From Paenibacillus arenilitoris (lineage in GTDB: Bacteria > Bacillota > Bacilli > Paenibacillales > Paenibacillaceae), in the NCBI RefSeq assembly GCF_014705655.1, contig NZ_JACXIY010000034.1, positions 1 through 64,000 on the forward strand: 64,000 bases of DNA, given 5' to 3'. The notes under the pieces are model-generated. The model worked only from the letters and a program-made list of their open reading frames with translations, ran no database searches and was not told the DNA's origin. The position numbers were made by a program, and so were the translations under genes. Below, piece by piece: positions 1 to 7,959 of the stretch (position 1 is the stretch's first letter; each line of letters opens with the position of its first letter).

Positions 1-77
1 GCTAGCTACGAGGCGGCTTGGCCCCTACCCCGACCGGACTTTCACCGGCTAGTTGTACCCAGCTTTGCTAGGCGCGC

Positions 78-260
78 ACGGACCCAGATGCCGTTATTTC
101 ACGCCAAACGGCCCTCCGCAAAATCGTAACGGACCGTAGCGACCTTATTCCATCAAATCGGAGCGTGAAATAGGCTAATTCGTGCCAATAGCGTCTCTAG
201 TGTCCGTTAGAGCCGTAATTAAGCCCGATTCACGGAAATAAGAGCATCTCGGTCCGTTAA
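78..260. repeat. Cluster of four degenerate repeat units in inverted arrangement
   Basis: Four short units share a core that reads roughly AATA-N4-TCT-N-GGTCCGTTA. Two are on the minus strand (78-105 and 127-152) and two on the plus strand (185-211 and 235-260), so the block is an inverted array without a credible gene. The rest of 1-390 holds no open frame that looks like a protein. It resembles a dispersed intergenic repeat rather than a coding relic; whether it is multicopy in the genome cannot be seen here. Confidence 0.5.
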
Positions 261-394
261 ATGGCGCTGAAGCCGGTTACCGGATTTATGAGCAACCCGG
301 TTCGCTCGAGCCGGGTTGCCGTTCGGTCGAGCGGCTTCATCGGCCAACAACCAAAACGTAGCCGTCTTCCCCCGAACAGAGCTGCTCCAACAAC

Positions 395-450
395 AAACTC
401 CCCTCGCGGCGGACAGGTCGAACCTGTGACTGTCGCCGCGAGGGGAGTTT
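395..450. terminator. Strong hairpin terminator
   Basis: Arms AAACTCCCCTCGCGGCG and CGCCGCGAGGGGAGTTT form a long GC-rich stem around a loop centred near 420, followed by a T run on the plus strand (448-453) and a weaker one on the minus strand. It sits just beyond the stop of the minus-strand oxidoreductase and closes that operon; it may act in both directions. Confidence 0.85.
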
Positions 451-480
451 TTTACTCCATATCCCTTCAACCCTTACCCT

Positions 481-1518
481 TCAACCTTCAACCTTCACGC
501 GTCTGCCGCTCTCGAACGATTGCACGGCCGCTTCCGCGATCAGCAGCGCCCGGTAGCCGGCATGCGCATGGATGGGCGGCTGCCGCTTCTCTCGCAGAGC
601 CGCAAGCAGGGCATCGACGTGCTTATCGAACGTACGGTGGAAATCCCGTTCCTCGTCGTTGAAGTAGCCCGCTTCCCAGCTTTCCCCGATTTCGCTGCCG
701 GACGCGTGGAAGGTGTACCGCTTCACCGTATCGTGAATGACGGAACGGCCTTTGGTGCCGTCGAGCTCGACGCGATGCGTGTCCGGGTAGGCGTAAGAGG
801 AATCATAAGTGCCGATCAGGCTGCCTACCGCGCCGCTCGCGAACCGCAGGGCGATCGACAGCGTCCGGTAGCCGCCCCCCGTTTTGTCCGTCATCTCCGC
901 CATGACCGATTCGATCGGCCCGCACAGGTGTTCCAGCATATCGAATCCGTGGCATTGCGTCTCGATCAGGTTCGCGTGCGGATGACCGGCCCCGCCTTCG
1001 CCGCCGAACCGCCAGGAGGCGAACGTCAGATCGCCGAGCCGGCCGGCCTGAATCGCTTCATGGGCGAGCTGCACCGGCTTGGCGTAGCGATGATTGAAAT
1101 TGATGGCGAAGAAGACGTTCCGTTTCGCCGCTTCGTTCATCAGCGCGTTGGCCTCCCGAAGGTCGAAGACGAGCGGCTTCTCCACCAGCAGGGGAACCCC
1201 CGCCCGAATGACCTGAAGGGTCGCTTCGAAATGCCCTTGATTCGGCAGGCACAGGCTGACCAAATCCGGCGCTTCCTTCGTCAGCATCTCCTCGATGCTC
1301 ACGTAAGCCCTCGCGCCGTACTCCGCGGCCCTCTCCCGCGTCTTCTCCGGATTTCTTCCGACGAGCGCGCAGAAGTCGACGTCCGGCCTCGTCGCGAAAA
1401 TGCGCGCATGCTGCTGTCCCCAGCTTCCCGCGCTATTGAAGCCTGCCGACAGTCCGCGGCGATTCGCCGAACCGCCGGCTCCGACGAGCGCGAGTTTCAC
1501 TTTGCCCGGCTCGCTCAT
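481..1518 (-). CDS. Gfo/Idh/MocA family oxidoreductase
   Basis: Predicted cytosolic NAD(P)-dependent sugar dehydrogenase-type enzyme of 345 residues. A Rossmann domain starts at residue 8, the family EKP motif is at 113-115, and the C-terminal alpha/beta substrate domain carries an H-P-H and a CHGFD segment. The start overlaps the upstream dehydrogenase stop as ATGA, so the two are co-translated and probably act on the same sugar. Odd: the dinucleotide loop reads GAG (13-15), then 16 extra residues GSANRRGLSAGFNSAG, then SWG (32-34). Homologues normally read GAGSWG or similar, so cofactor binding may be altered. Family assignment is firm; the substrate is unknown. Confidence 0.9.
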   Translation of the reverse strand: MSEPGKVKLALVGAGGSANRRGLSAGFNSAGSWGQQHARIFATRPDVDFCALVGRNPEKTRERAAEYGARAYVSIEEMLTKEAPDLVSLCLPNQGHFEATLQVIRAGVPLLVEKPLVFDLREANALMNEAAKRNVFFAINFNHRYAKPVQLAHEAIQAGRLGDLTFASWRFGGEGGAGHPHANLIETQCHGFDMLEHLCGPIESVMAEMTDKTGGGYRTLSIALRFASGAVGSLIGTYDSSYAYPDTHRVELDGTKGRSVIHDTVKRYTFHASGSEIGESWEAGYFNDEERDFHRTFDKHVDALLAALREKRQPPIHAHAGYRALLIAEAAVQSFESGRRVKVEG

Positions 1519-2552
1519 TGCTCGATGATCACCTTGCCCGTATCGCCCTTGAAGAACAGCTCATACGCCTCCTGAATGCCGTCCGGGCCATAGCGGTGCG
1601 TAATGATTTGGCTGAGGTACGGCAAATGCCGCTTGATGAGGCGGTGATTAAGCTCCAGCTCGTCGTATTGAAAATATTCGCTGCCGAGCACTGCGCGTTC
1701 CGTCGCGATCAGGTCGCCCGACACCTGCAGATTCAGCTCCTGTCCATGGCCGACGCAGACGAGCACGCCCCGTTGGTTCAAGGCGTCCAGCGCGCTCTGG
1801 CGTCCCGCCGTCTTGCCGCTCGTATCGATGGCGATGTCGACGCCGGTAAGGCCGGCCTGCCGGATAGCCTCCTTCACGTTGCCGCCCGCGAGCTGGACGG
1901 GAATCGCTCCCATCTTCTCGGCGAGGTCGAGACGGTATTGCACGTAATCCATAACGAAGACCGGCGTCTCTTCGCCGAGCAGCAGCTTCGCCATCGCCAG
2001 CACGCCGAGTCCGATCGGACCCGCCCCCGCGACGAGAACCGAGCCGATGTCGCCGTGCACGAGCTGCGCCCGCTTGATCGCGTGCCCGCCCGTCCCCATA
2101 ATATCGAGGAGCATCGTCGCTTCCGTAAGCGGAATGGACGGATCGACCGCGAAGAACACGTTCTCGTTCACGACCATGTACGGGCCGTAGCCGCCGTCGT
2201 GCGAGAAGCCGTAATCCGCCCGTTTGCCGAGGCACTGGTTCGTGAAGCCCAGCTTGCAGCTGCGGCATTCGCCGCAGAAATCCATCAAGAATACGACGCC
2301 CGGCGTTCCGACGGCCGTCTTCGCTCCCGGCCCCGCCGCCGCGACGATTCCGGAAGCTTCATGCCCCGGCGTCGTCTTCGTTCCGTCATAAAATTGGCTC
2401 CGATCGGAACCGCATAACGCGTTCGCCTTCACTTCCAATAACAATTGGCCCGGGCCCGGCCGAGGCACCGGCTTCTCCCCGTACTCGATCTTCCCCTGTC
2501 CCGCGAACAGCGGCACCGTCATCGTTTGCGGCACCTGTTTCACTGTCGTCAT
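1515..2552 (-). CDS. Zinc-dependent alcohol/sugar dehydrogenase (MDR family)
   Basis: Medium-chain dehydrogenase of 345 residues, sorbitol/threonine dehydrogenase type. Catalytic zinc ligands are visible as C47 and H64-E65, the structural zinc cluster as C93, C96, C99 and C107, and the NAD-binding motif GAGPIG at 176-181. The start has a GGAGGAAGG ribosome site. A LacI-type operator lies 46 bp upstream, so expression should respond to the adjacent LacI regulator. It probably oxidises a polyol or sugar released by the neighbouring glycosidase and works with the overlapping Gfo/Idh enzyme; the exact substrate is an inference. Confidence 0.9.
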   Translation of the reverse strand: MTTVKQVPQTMTVPLFAGQGKIEYGEKPVPRPGPGQLLLEVKANALCGSDRSQFYDGTKTTPGHEASGIVAAAGPGAKTAVGTPGVVFLMDFCGECRSCKLGFTNQCLGKRADYGFSHDGGYGPYMVVNENVFFAVDPSIPLTEATMLLDIMGTGGHAIKRAQLVHGDIGSVLVAGAGPIGLGVLAMAKLLLGEETPVFVMDYVQYRLDLAEKMGAIPVQLAGGNVKEAIRQAGLTGVDIAIDTSGKTAGRQSALDALNQRGVLVCVGHGQELNLQVSGDLIATERAVLGSEYFQYDELELNHRLIKRHLPYLSQIITHRYGPDGIQEAYELFFKGDTGKVIIEQ

Positions 2553-2598
2553 TCGTTTCCTTCCTCCCCATGCTTACGTTATGCGACAACATTAATGG

Positions 2599-2618
2599 TA
2601 ACATTATCGTTAATGTTA
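2599..2618. promoter_or_regulatory. LacI-family operator (site 1)
   Basis: TAACATTATCGTTAATGTTA is a 20-bp near-perfect palindrome (one mismatched pair) centred on CG, upstream of the zinc dehydrogenase. The same sequence recurs at 3727, 7871 and 10071, always upstream of a gene of this locus. An additional half-like stretch, ACAACATTAATG, lies at 2587-2598. Confidence 0.8.
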
Positions 2619-2668
2619 AGGTATCATTATCCTTCGACGGCTGTCAACTCATTTTTGAAGATCCGGCC

Positions 2669-3688
2669 CTAGGCGTGACTGCGCGTGCTTTCCCGCAAAA
2701 TAAGCCGGGTTTCGACCGTTTCGTGATACCGGTTCCCGCTCTTCGGATTATTGATTTTGTTCAGCAAAATATCGAGCGCCCTGCGCGACATCTTGCTCTT
2801 GGAATTGCTGATCGACGACAAGGAGAACGGAAAGAAGTTCCGCGACTGAATGTTGTCGAAGCCGATGACGGCATAATCTTCCGGCACCCGGTGTCCCATC
2901 TTCCGCAGCATGTAGATCGCTTCCCACGCGAACACGTCGTTGAACGCAAAAATAGCGGTGAAGCCGGCGTCCTCCGCCGCAAGGTCCTTCACCGTCTTCC
3001 TTGCGTCTCCCGTCAATACCCCGTTCTCCGTAATGAGCTTGCTTACGACCGGGATGCCGCGCTCCTTCAAGGCGTGCTTGTACCCCGCGAGCCGCTCCCT
3101 GGCGCTTGAGATGCGCGACGGACCGTTCAGCAGCAGAATCTTCTCGTGGCCGTTCTCGAGCAGATGGCGCGTCGCCAGATAGCCCCCGTTAAAATCGTCG
3201 CTGATCACATAATCGAAATCCGTCTCGCCCTCGAAGCGCCGGCCGAGCAGGACGAATGGAACCCCGTTCCGCTGAATGAAACGGATGTTATCCGGGCTGT
3301 GCTGCGCCGGGCAAATAATGATGCCGTCGACGTTTTTGCCGATCGCGGTGTAGATGGCCCGCTCCTCCAGCTCGTTGTCTTCTTCCGTATTCAGCACGAT
3401 AATCGTATAGTTATGCTTCCTTGCGGCCTTCTCGATATCTTTGACCATAATGGCGAAGTGAGGGTTCGCGACGTCGCCGACGATGACGGCGATCGTTCGC
3501 GTCAGCCCCGACCGGAGGGAGCCGGCCAAGGAATTGCCGACATAGCCCATTTCCTTCGCGACGCCTTGAATCATCTTCCGCGTCGCTTCGGCGATGTCCT
3601 CTTTGTCCTTGAGCGCTCTCGATACCGTATTGACCGACAGCCCGGTCGCTTGCGCGATGTCTTTTAGCGTAATTTTCTTTCCGTCCAT
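2669..3688 (-). CDS. LacI family transcriptional regulator
   Basis: Sugar-responsive DNA-binding repressor, about 339 residues. The N-terminal helix-turn-helix (TLKDIAQATGLSVNTVSRAL) and hinge are followed by a periplasmic-binding-protein-like effector domain (about 60-335). ATG at 3688 is chosen because GGAG lies 10 bases upstream; a GTG at 3694 is possible. An operator copy lies in its own upstream region (3727-3746), so it is likely autoregulated. Three other copies upstream of the dehydrogenase, lipoprotein and GH127 genes mark it as the regulator of 481-9960. The effector is unknown, plausibly an arabinose-containing sugar. Confidence 0.93.
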   Translation of the reverse strand: MDGKKITLKDIAQATGLSVNTVSRALKDKEDIAEATRKMIQGVAKEMGYVGNSLAGSLRSGLTRTIAVIVGDVANPHFAIMVKDIEKAARKHNYTIIVLNTEEDNELEERAIYTAIGKNVDGIIICPAQHSPDNIRFIQRNGVPFVLLGRRFEGETDFDYVISDDFNGGYLATRHLLENGHEKILLLNGPSRISSARERLAGYKHALKERGIPVVSKLITENGVLTGDARKTVKDLAAEDAGFTAIFAFNDVFAWEAIYMLRKMGHRVPEDYAVIGFDNIQSRNFFPFSLSSISNSKSKMSRRALDILLNKINNPKSGNRYHETVETRLILRESTRSHA

Positions 3689-3726
3689 TTCCACTCTTCT
3701 CCTCGACCAAGATCGATGCCATTTGC

Positions 3727-3746
3727 TGACAATATCGTTAATGCTG
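3727..3746. promoter_or_regulatory. LacI-family operator (site 2, autoregulatory)
   Basis: TGACAATATCGTTAATGCTG keeps the CG centre and the right arm of the other three sites, with a less perfect left arm. It lies 39 bp upstream of the LacI gene, in the 109-bp gap after the HAD phosphatase. Confidence 0.65.
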
Positions 3747-3797
3747 GAAGCATATCATGTTACTTTCCCTCCGTCAATCATGGCCAAACGGCGTGAC

Positions 3798-4586
3798 TCA
3801 GCCCCATGCCACCGCACGGCGCAGCGCCTCGGCCACGCCGACGACCGCGTGCGCCGCCACCCTCCTCACCGCTTCGTCGGCGTCCTCCATCGCGAAGCTG
3901 TGAGGCGTTGCCCGGAACATCGCGAGGTCGTTATAGGAATCGCCGATGCAGGCCGTCTCCCCGCTTCCGATGCCGAGACGGCTCATTAACGAGCGCAAGG
4001 CGGCCCCTTTATGAACGCCCGCCGGCATCACGTCGACCCCGTCCGGATCGGAGAACGAAGCCGTCACGCTCTCCCCGTAGGCGTCCGCCAAATCCCGCAG
4101 CAGCCGCTCGAGCCTTCCGACTTCGCCGTATACCGAAAATTTCGTCGCGCGAAACTTCCCGTCGCAGACCGAGTCGCGCAAGCCCCCGTCCTCGATCGGC
4201 GGCGTTAGAAACCGCCGGCCGACCCGCTCGGCCGGCTCGTTCATATCCAGGACGAAGTTTCCGTCCGCGGCGCAGACGACCGGCACCAGGCCGGGCGCGT
4301 GGACGAAATCGAACAACGACGACGCCAGCGCGCGATCGAAGCGATACGCGTGCAGCAGCTCCCCCGCATCGCTGTATACGGACGCGCCATTTTGGCATAT
4401 TGCGTAACAGGGCCTCCCAAGCCGCTCCATGACAAGCTTAATTTCGTCATACATTCGTCCGGAGGCGAGACACACGGTCATCCCGCCGTCGATGGCCTGC
4501 CTGACGGCCTCGACGTCCCTCGCCTCGATTTCCTTCCGCCTGTTCATCAGCGTGCCGTCGATATCGCTCGCAAACAAACGTATCAT
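3798..4586 (-). CDS. HAD family (Cof-type) sugar phosphatase
   Basis: Cytosolic haloacid-dehalogenase phosphatase, 262 residues, class IIB cap type. Motif I is DIDGT with nucleophile D8 and general acid D10, motif II is the SGR at 42-44, motif III K193, and motif IV GDSYND at 215-220. It is 22 bp downstream of the permease gene on the same strand with a GGGGAGG ribosome site, so it belongs to the importer operon. It probably dephosphorylates a sugar phosphate during catabolism or relieves sugar-phosphate stress; the substrate cannot be read from sequence. Confidence 0.88.
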   Translation of the reverse strand: MIRLFASDIDGTLMNRRKEIEARDVEAVRQAIDGGMTVCLASGRMYDEIKLVMERLGRPCYAICQNGASVYSDAGELLHAYRFDRALASSLFDFVHAPGLVPVVCAADGNFVLDMNEPAERVGRRFLTPPIEDGGLRDSVCDGKFRATKFSVYGEVGRLERLLRDLADAYGESVTASFSDPDGVDVMPAGVHKGAALRSLMSRLGIGSGETACIGDSYNDLAMFRATPHSFAMEDADEAVRRVAAHAVVGVAEALRRAVAWG

Positions 4587-4608
4587 AGCCGCATTCCTCC
4601 CCTCGCCC

Positions 4609-5439
4609 TTACCCTTTGACGCCGGACATCACGATACCTTCCACGAAATATTTCTGCCCGAGGAAGAAGACGACAATGGCCGGTAGAACGACCATTGTCG
4701 TAGCCGCCATCATTAAGTGCCACTGCGCGTTGTACATCCCCTTGAACAGCTGCAAGCCGAGCGCCAGCGTAAACTTCGCTTCGTCGTTCAAATAAATAAG
4801 CGGTCCGAGGAAGTCGTTCCAGCCGTTCAGGAAGGAGAACAGGCCGACGACGATCAAAGCCGGCTTCGCGAGCGGGAACATGATATGGGTGAAGATCCGA
4901 ATGTAGCCGGCCCCGTCCACCAGCGCCGCTTCGTCGAGATCCTTCGGGATCGTCAGCAGAAACTGCCGGATCAGGAAGACGTTGAACGCCCCGCCGCCGA
5001 ACCATGCCGGCACGGTCAGCGGCACGATCGTATTGACCGCGCCGAGCGACGACCATCCGAGGAAGACGGGAATGAGCGTGACCGCTCCCGGCAGCATCAT
5101 GCTGGTCAAGATGATCATGAAGACGACGTTTCGGCCCGGCCACCGAAGCCTGGCGAACGCATAGGCGCACACCGCGCTCGTCAGCACGACGCCTGTGACC
5201 TCCAGCACGACGATGAGCGACGTATTCAGAAAGTAGCGCCCGAACGGGAGAACGGTCAGCGCTTCCGAATAGTTGCCGAATTGGAACGGCGAAGGAATCC
5301 AGACCGGCGGGGTTTCGTAAATTTGCGACATTTGCATGAGCGAGCTTCGGATCAGCCAGAGGAAGGGGAAGAGGCAGAAGCACGATAGCACGATCAATAA
5401 AGCGTACAAAGCAAGCTTCGTTTTTTTCGAGCGGATCAT
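4609..5439 (-). CDS. Carbohydrate ABC transporter permease (MalG-like)
   Basis: Second inner-membrane subunit of a CUT1 sugar importer, 276 residues with six predicted membrane spans and the cytoplasmic EAA loop (DEAALVDGAG) that docks the ATPase. The start at 5439 overlaps the stop of the first permease as ATGA and is preceded by GGAGGGG, so the two subunits are translationally coupled. No ATPase gene is nearby, which is normal for importers that share an MsmK/UgpC-type ATPase. Confidence 0.93.
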   Translation of the reverse strand: MIRSKKTKLALYALLIVLSCFCLFPFLWLIRSSLMQMSQIYETPPVWIPSPFQFGNYSEALTVLPFGRYFLNTSLIVVLEVTGVVLTSAVCAYAFARLRWPGRNVVFMIILTSMMLPGAVTLIPVFLGWSSLGAVNTIVPLTVPAWFGGGAFNVFLIRQFLLTIPKDLDEAALVDGAGYIRIFTHIMFPLAKPALIVVGLFSFLNGWNDFLGPLIYLNDEAKFTLALGLQLFKGMYNAQWHLMMAATTMVVLPAIVVFFLGQKYFVEGIVMSGVKG

Positions 5440-6386
5440 CGTTTCCCCTCCTCGTTCTCGTTGAACACCCACAGGTTCGACGATTTGAACACCAGCAGCG
5501 TCATCGCCAAAATAATGACGAACAGCACCCAGGCGATGGCCGACGCGCTTCCCATTCTGAAGTTGTCGAACGCTTCCCGGTATAAATAATAGGAATAGAA
5601 GAGCGTGGCGTTATTCGGTCCGCCCTGGGTCATAATGTACGCCTGGCCGAAAATTTGAAACCCGCCGATGAGACCCATGACCGTGTTGAAGAAAATGGTC
5701 GGCGTCATGAGCGGAATCGTAACGTACAGCAGCCTGTGCCGGGCCTTGCCCCCGTCCACCTCCACCGCTTCGTACAAGTGCCGCGGAACCCCCTGCAGAC
5801 CGGCGAGGAAAATGACCGTCGTGCCGCCGATCGTCCACAGGCTCATCAAGACGAGGGAAGGAACGGCCATCCGCTCCGAATAAATCCATTGCGACGTCGG
5901 AAGCCCGAGCATCTCCAGAATCTGATTGAACAAGCCGATGTCCGGGTTGAGCAGCCACAAGAACAGCACGGACGAGGCCACGACCGGCACGATCGTCGGA
6001 AGATAGAAGATCGTCCGGAAGATCGATCTCCCTTGGATGTTCTGATTGAGCAGCAGCGCCATGAGGAACGAACACACGATCTGCAGAGGCACGCCGAGCA
6101 GCACGTAATACGCCGTTACCCCGAGCGATTTATAAAAAAAAGGATCCGTCCCGTCGAACAAATTGCGGTAATTGGCAAGTCCGACGAAATTCATTCGGCT
6201 GATCACGTTATAATCGGTAAAGCTGAAAATAAAGCTTGCGATCATCGGCCCCAATACAAAGATCAGGAAGCCGAGGATAACGGGCGAGGCGAGCAGATAG
6301 CCGTACAGCGCCTCTTTCTTTCTCCTGTTCTTGAACGACGATGCCGGATTGCCCGCCCGGGCTGCAGCTTCGGTCAAGGACGCCAC
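5436..6386 (-). CDS. Sugar ABC transporter permease (MalF-like)
   Basis: First membrane subunit of the same CUT1 importer, 316 residues. A cytoplasmic N-terminal tail of about 30 residues precedes the first span (YGYLLASPVILGFLIFVLGP). The EAA loop is YEAVEVDGGKARHRLLYVTI. The start is ambiguous: GTG at 6386, or TTG at 6377 which has better spacing to AGAAGG. It lies 59 bp downstream of the lipoprotein gene. Confidence 0.92.
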   Translation of the reverse strand: MASLTEAAARAGNPASSFKNRRKKEALYGYLLASPVILGFLIFVLGPMIASFIFSFTDYNVISRMNFVGLANYRNLFDGTDPFFYKSLGVTAYYVLLGVPLQIVCSFLMALLLNQNIQGRSIFRTIFYLPTIVPVVASSVLFLWLLNPDIGLFNQILEMLGLPTSQWIYSERMAVPSLVLMSLWTIGGTTVIFLAGLQGVPRHLYEAVEVDGGKARHRLLYVTIPLMTPTIFFNTVMGLIGGFQIFGQAYIMTQGGPNNATLFYSYYLYREAFDNFRMGSASAIAWVLFVIILAMTLLVFKSSNLWVFNENEEGKR

Positions 6387-6445
6387 CTTCTTTCTTCATC
6401 GCGTTGGAGCGGCCAATCGGAACGATTAACCGCTCCCGAGTCTAC

Positions 6446-7837
6446 CTACCTGTTATACACGCCTTTCAGGACGGCCTCGACCTTCGGCTTGACGTCGCCG
6501 AGCGCCTGCTCCGCCGTCTGCTTGCCTTGCCAGATCAGATCGAACGCCGGCTGCAGCACCGAATTGATTTCCGGCACGTTTCTCACGTAATAGACCGTAT
6601 TTTGGAAGCCGTTGTTGAAGCCGTTGTTCAGGATCGCGTCGACGTATCCCTCGGGATGCGCCGAATTGCCCTGCGCCCACTTCGCGATCAGCTCCGGATC
6701 CTCGTACCACTTCTTCAGAACGGGCATCCACAAGCCGCTCGACTGAAGCTCCAGCGTATTCTCGGGATTCATCATCCATTTAAGCAGCAGCCACGCCTCC
6801 TGCGGGTGCTTCGTATCCTTGAAGATGACGATCGGCTCGCCCAGATTCATCGTCTTCATCTGCTTCATGACCGGGAGCACCCCGATGCCGAAGTCGAGCC
6901 CCGACGCGCCGAGATCGACGAGCGTCCACTGGCCGTCCATCGAGATCGCGAACTTCTTGCTTTGCAGCCCGGTCGCGCCGCCGGGGAAGGAGGCGGACTG
7001 GGTCGGCGTCGGCGCCACGTGGTATTTGTAGATCAGATCCTGCCAACGCTGAATCGCCTCGACCGCCTCCGGCTCCGAGAGCATGAACTGCGTGCCGTCC
7101 TCGTTTACGAACTTCCCGCCGTTGCTCTCGACGGCGTTCATGTAAGCCCAAGTCGGCAGACTGATGCCGAACTGCTTGATCTTCCCGGGATCGAAAGCCG
7201 GATCGAGCGCGTTGCGGCCGCCGCTGTCAATCGTCAGCCTTTGCGCGACTTCGACGAACTCTTCCCAGGACAGCGCCTCCTCCGCCTTGGTCGGAAGCGG
7301 CTCGACGCCCAGCTCCTCGAACATGGCCTTGTTGTAGAAAAGCCCGAACACCTCGAGCGCGCCGTTAATGCCCGCAAGCTTGCCCTCGTCCCACCAATAT
7401 TGGGTGTTCTCCAAAACGTCCGTCAGCTGGATTTCCGAATCGTTATCGAAGAAGTCCTTTATATTGTATAACCTTCCTTCCTCGGCCCACTTCATCGTAT
7501 CCTCCCCGTACAGGAGCCCGATGTCGGGCGTCTCGCCGCTTACGGCCATCGTTTGGAGCTTCGTCGTATACTCCTCCGGGATATGCTGCGCCTTGACCGT
7601 GATCCAAGGATATTTCTTCATAAATCCTTTAATGGCCGCTTCCTGCACCTTCTTCTCGTTCGGGCTGCCCCAGAAGGTGTATTTGATCGTGACCGGCTCC
7701 TGCTTGCCGCTGCCCGCCTCGCTTGCGTTATCCGGCGCGTTCGCGCCCGACCGGCCGTTATTCGCGCCGTTGCCGCTGCATGCGGCGACGACGAGGGCGA
7801 TGACCGCCAGCATCAAATAAGCTTTTATCGTCTTCAT
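6446..7837 (-). CDS. Sugar ABC transporter substrate-binding lipoprotein
   Basis: Extracellular sugar-binding lipoprotein, about 463 residues, anchored after signal peptidase II cleavage at the VVAAC lipobox. The start at 7837 (MKTIKAYLML) is chosen because it gives a normal signal peptide and has AGGGG upstream; the frame is open further but would bury the signal peptide. The family is SBP type 1 (UgpB/MalE-like), seen in the TFWGSPNE and DIGLLYGEDT segments. A LacI operator lies 33 bp upstream of the start. It captures the ligand for the permeases downstream. Confidence 0.92.
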   Translation of the reverse strand: MKTIKAYLMLAVIALVVAACSGNGANNGRSGANAPDNASEAGSGKQEPVTIKYTFWGSPNEKKVQEAAIKGFMKKYPWITVKAQHIPEEYTTKLQTMAVSGETPDIGLLYGEDTMKWAEEGRLYNIKDFFDNDSEIQLTDVLENTQYWWDEGKLAGINGALEVFGLFYNKAMFEELGVEPLPTKAEEALSWEEFVEVAQRLTIDSGGRNALDPAFDPGKIKQFGISLPTWAYMNAVESNGGKFVNEDGTQFMLSEPEAVEAIQRWQDLIYKYHVAPTPTQSASFPGGATGLQSKKFAISMDGQWTLVDLGASGLDFGIGVLPVMKQMKTMNLGEPIVIFKDTKHPQEAWLLLKWMMNPENTLELQSSGLWMPVLKKWYEDPELIAKWAQGNSAHPEGYVDAILNNGFNNGFQNTVYYVRNVPEINSVLQPAFDLIWQGKQTAEQALGDVKPKVEAVLKGVYNR

Positions 7838-7870
7838 CCCGATTAGCCCCTTTCCTATCTCTTTTATCGA

Positions 7871-7890
7871 TAACATTAACGTTAATGCCA
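7871..7890. promoter_or_regulatory. LacI-family operator (site 3)
   Basis: TAACATTAACGTTAATGCCA, CG-centred palindrome with eight of ten paired positions per arm, placed directly in front of the lipoprotein-permease-permease-phosphatase operon. Confidence 0.8.
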
Positions 7891-7900
7891 AAGCGATAAT

Positions 7901-7932
7901 GAAAAGTGCTTCCAAGGTAGACAGCACTTTTC
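7901..7932 (-). terminator. Hairpin terminator after GH127
   Basis: GAAAAGTGCT at 7901-7910 pairs perfectly with AGCACTTTTC at 7923-7932 (12-base loop), 28 bp past the GH127 stop. It separates the GH127 transcript from the lipoprotein operon, which has its own operator next to it. Confidence 0.6.
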
Positions 7933-7959
7933 ACGATATGAGCGTATTCATTCGGTCCC

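Noticed and set aside
520..1575. Long open frame on the plus strand opposite the Gfo/Idh gene, and similar long antisense frames throughout the high-GC genes
   Set aside because: They are by-products of GC-biased codon use in the real minus-strand genes; composition is Arg-rich without domains.
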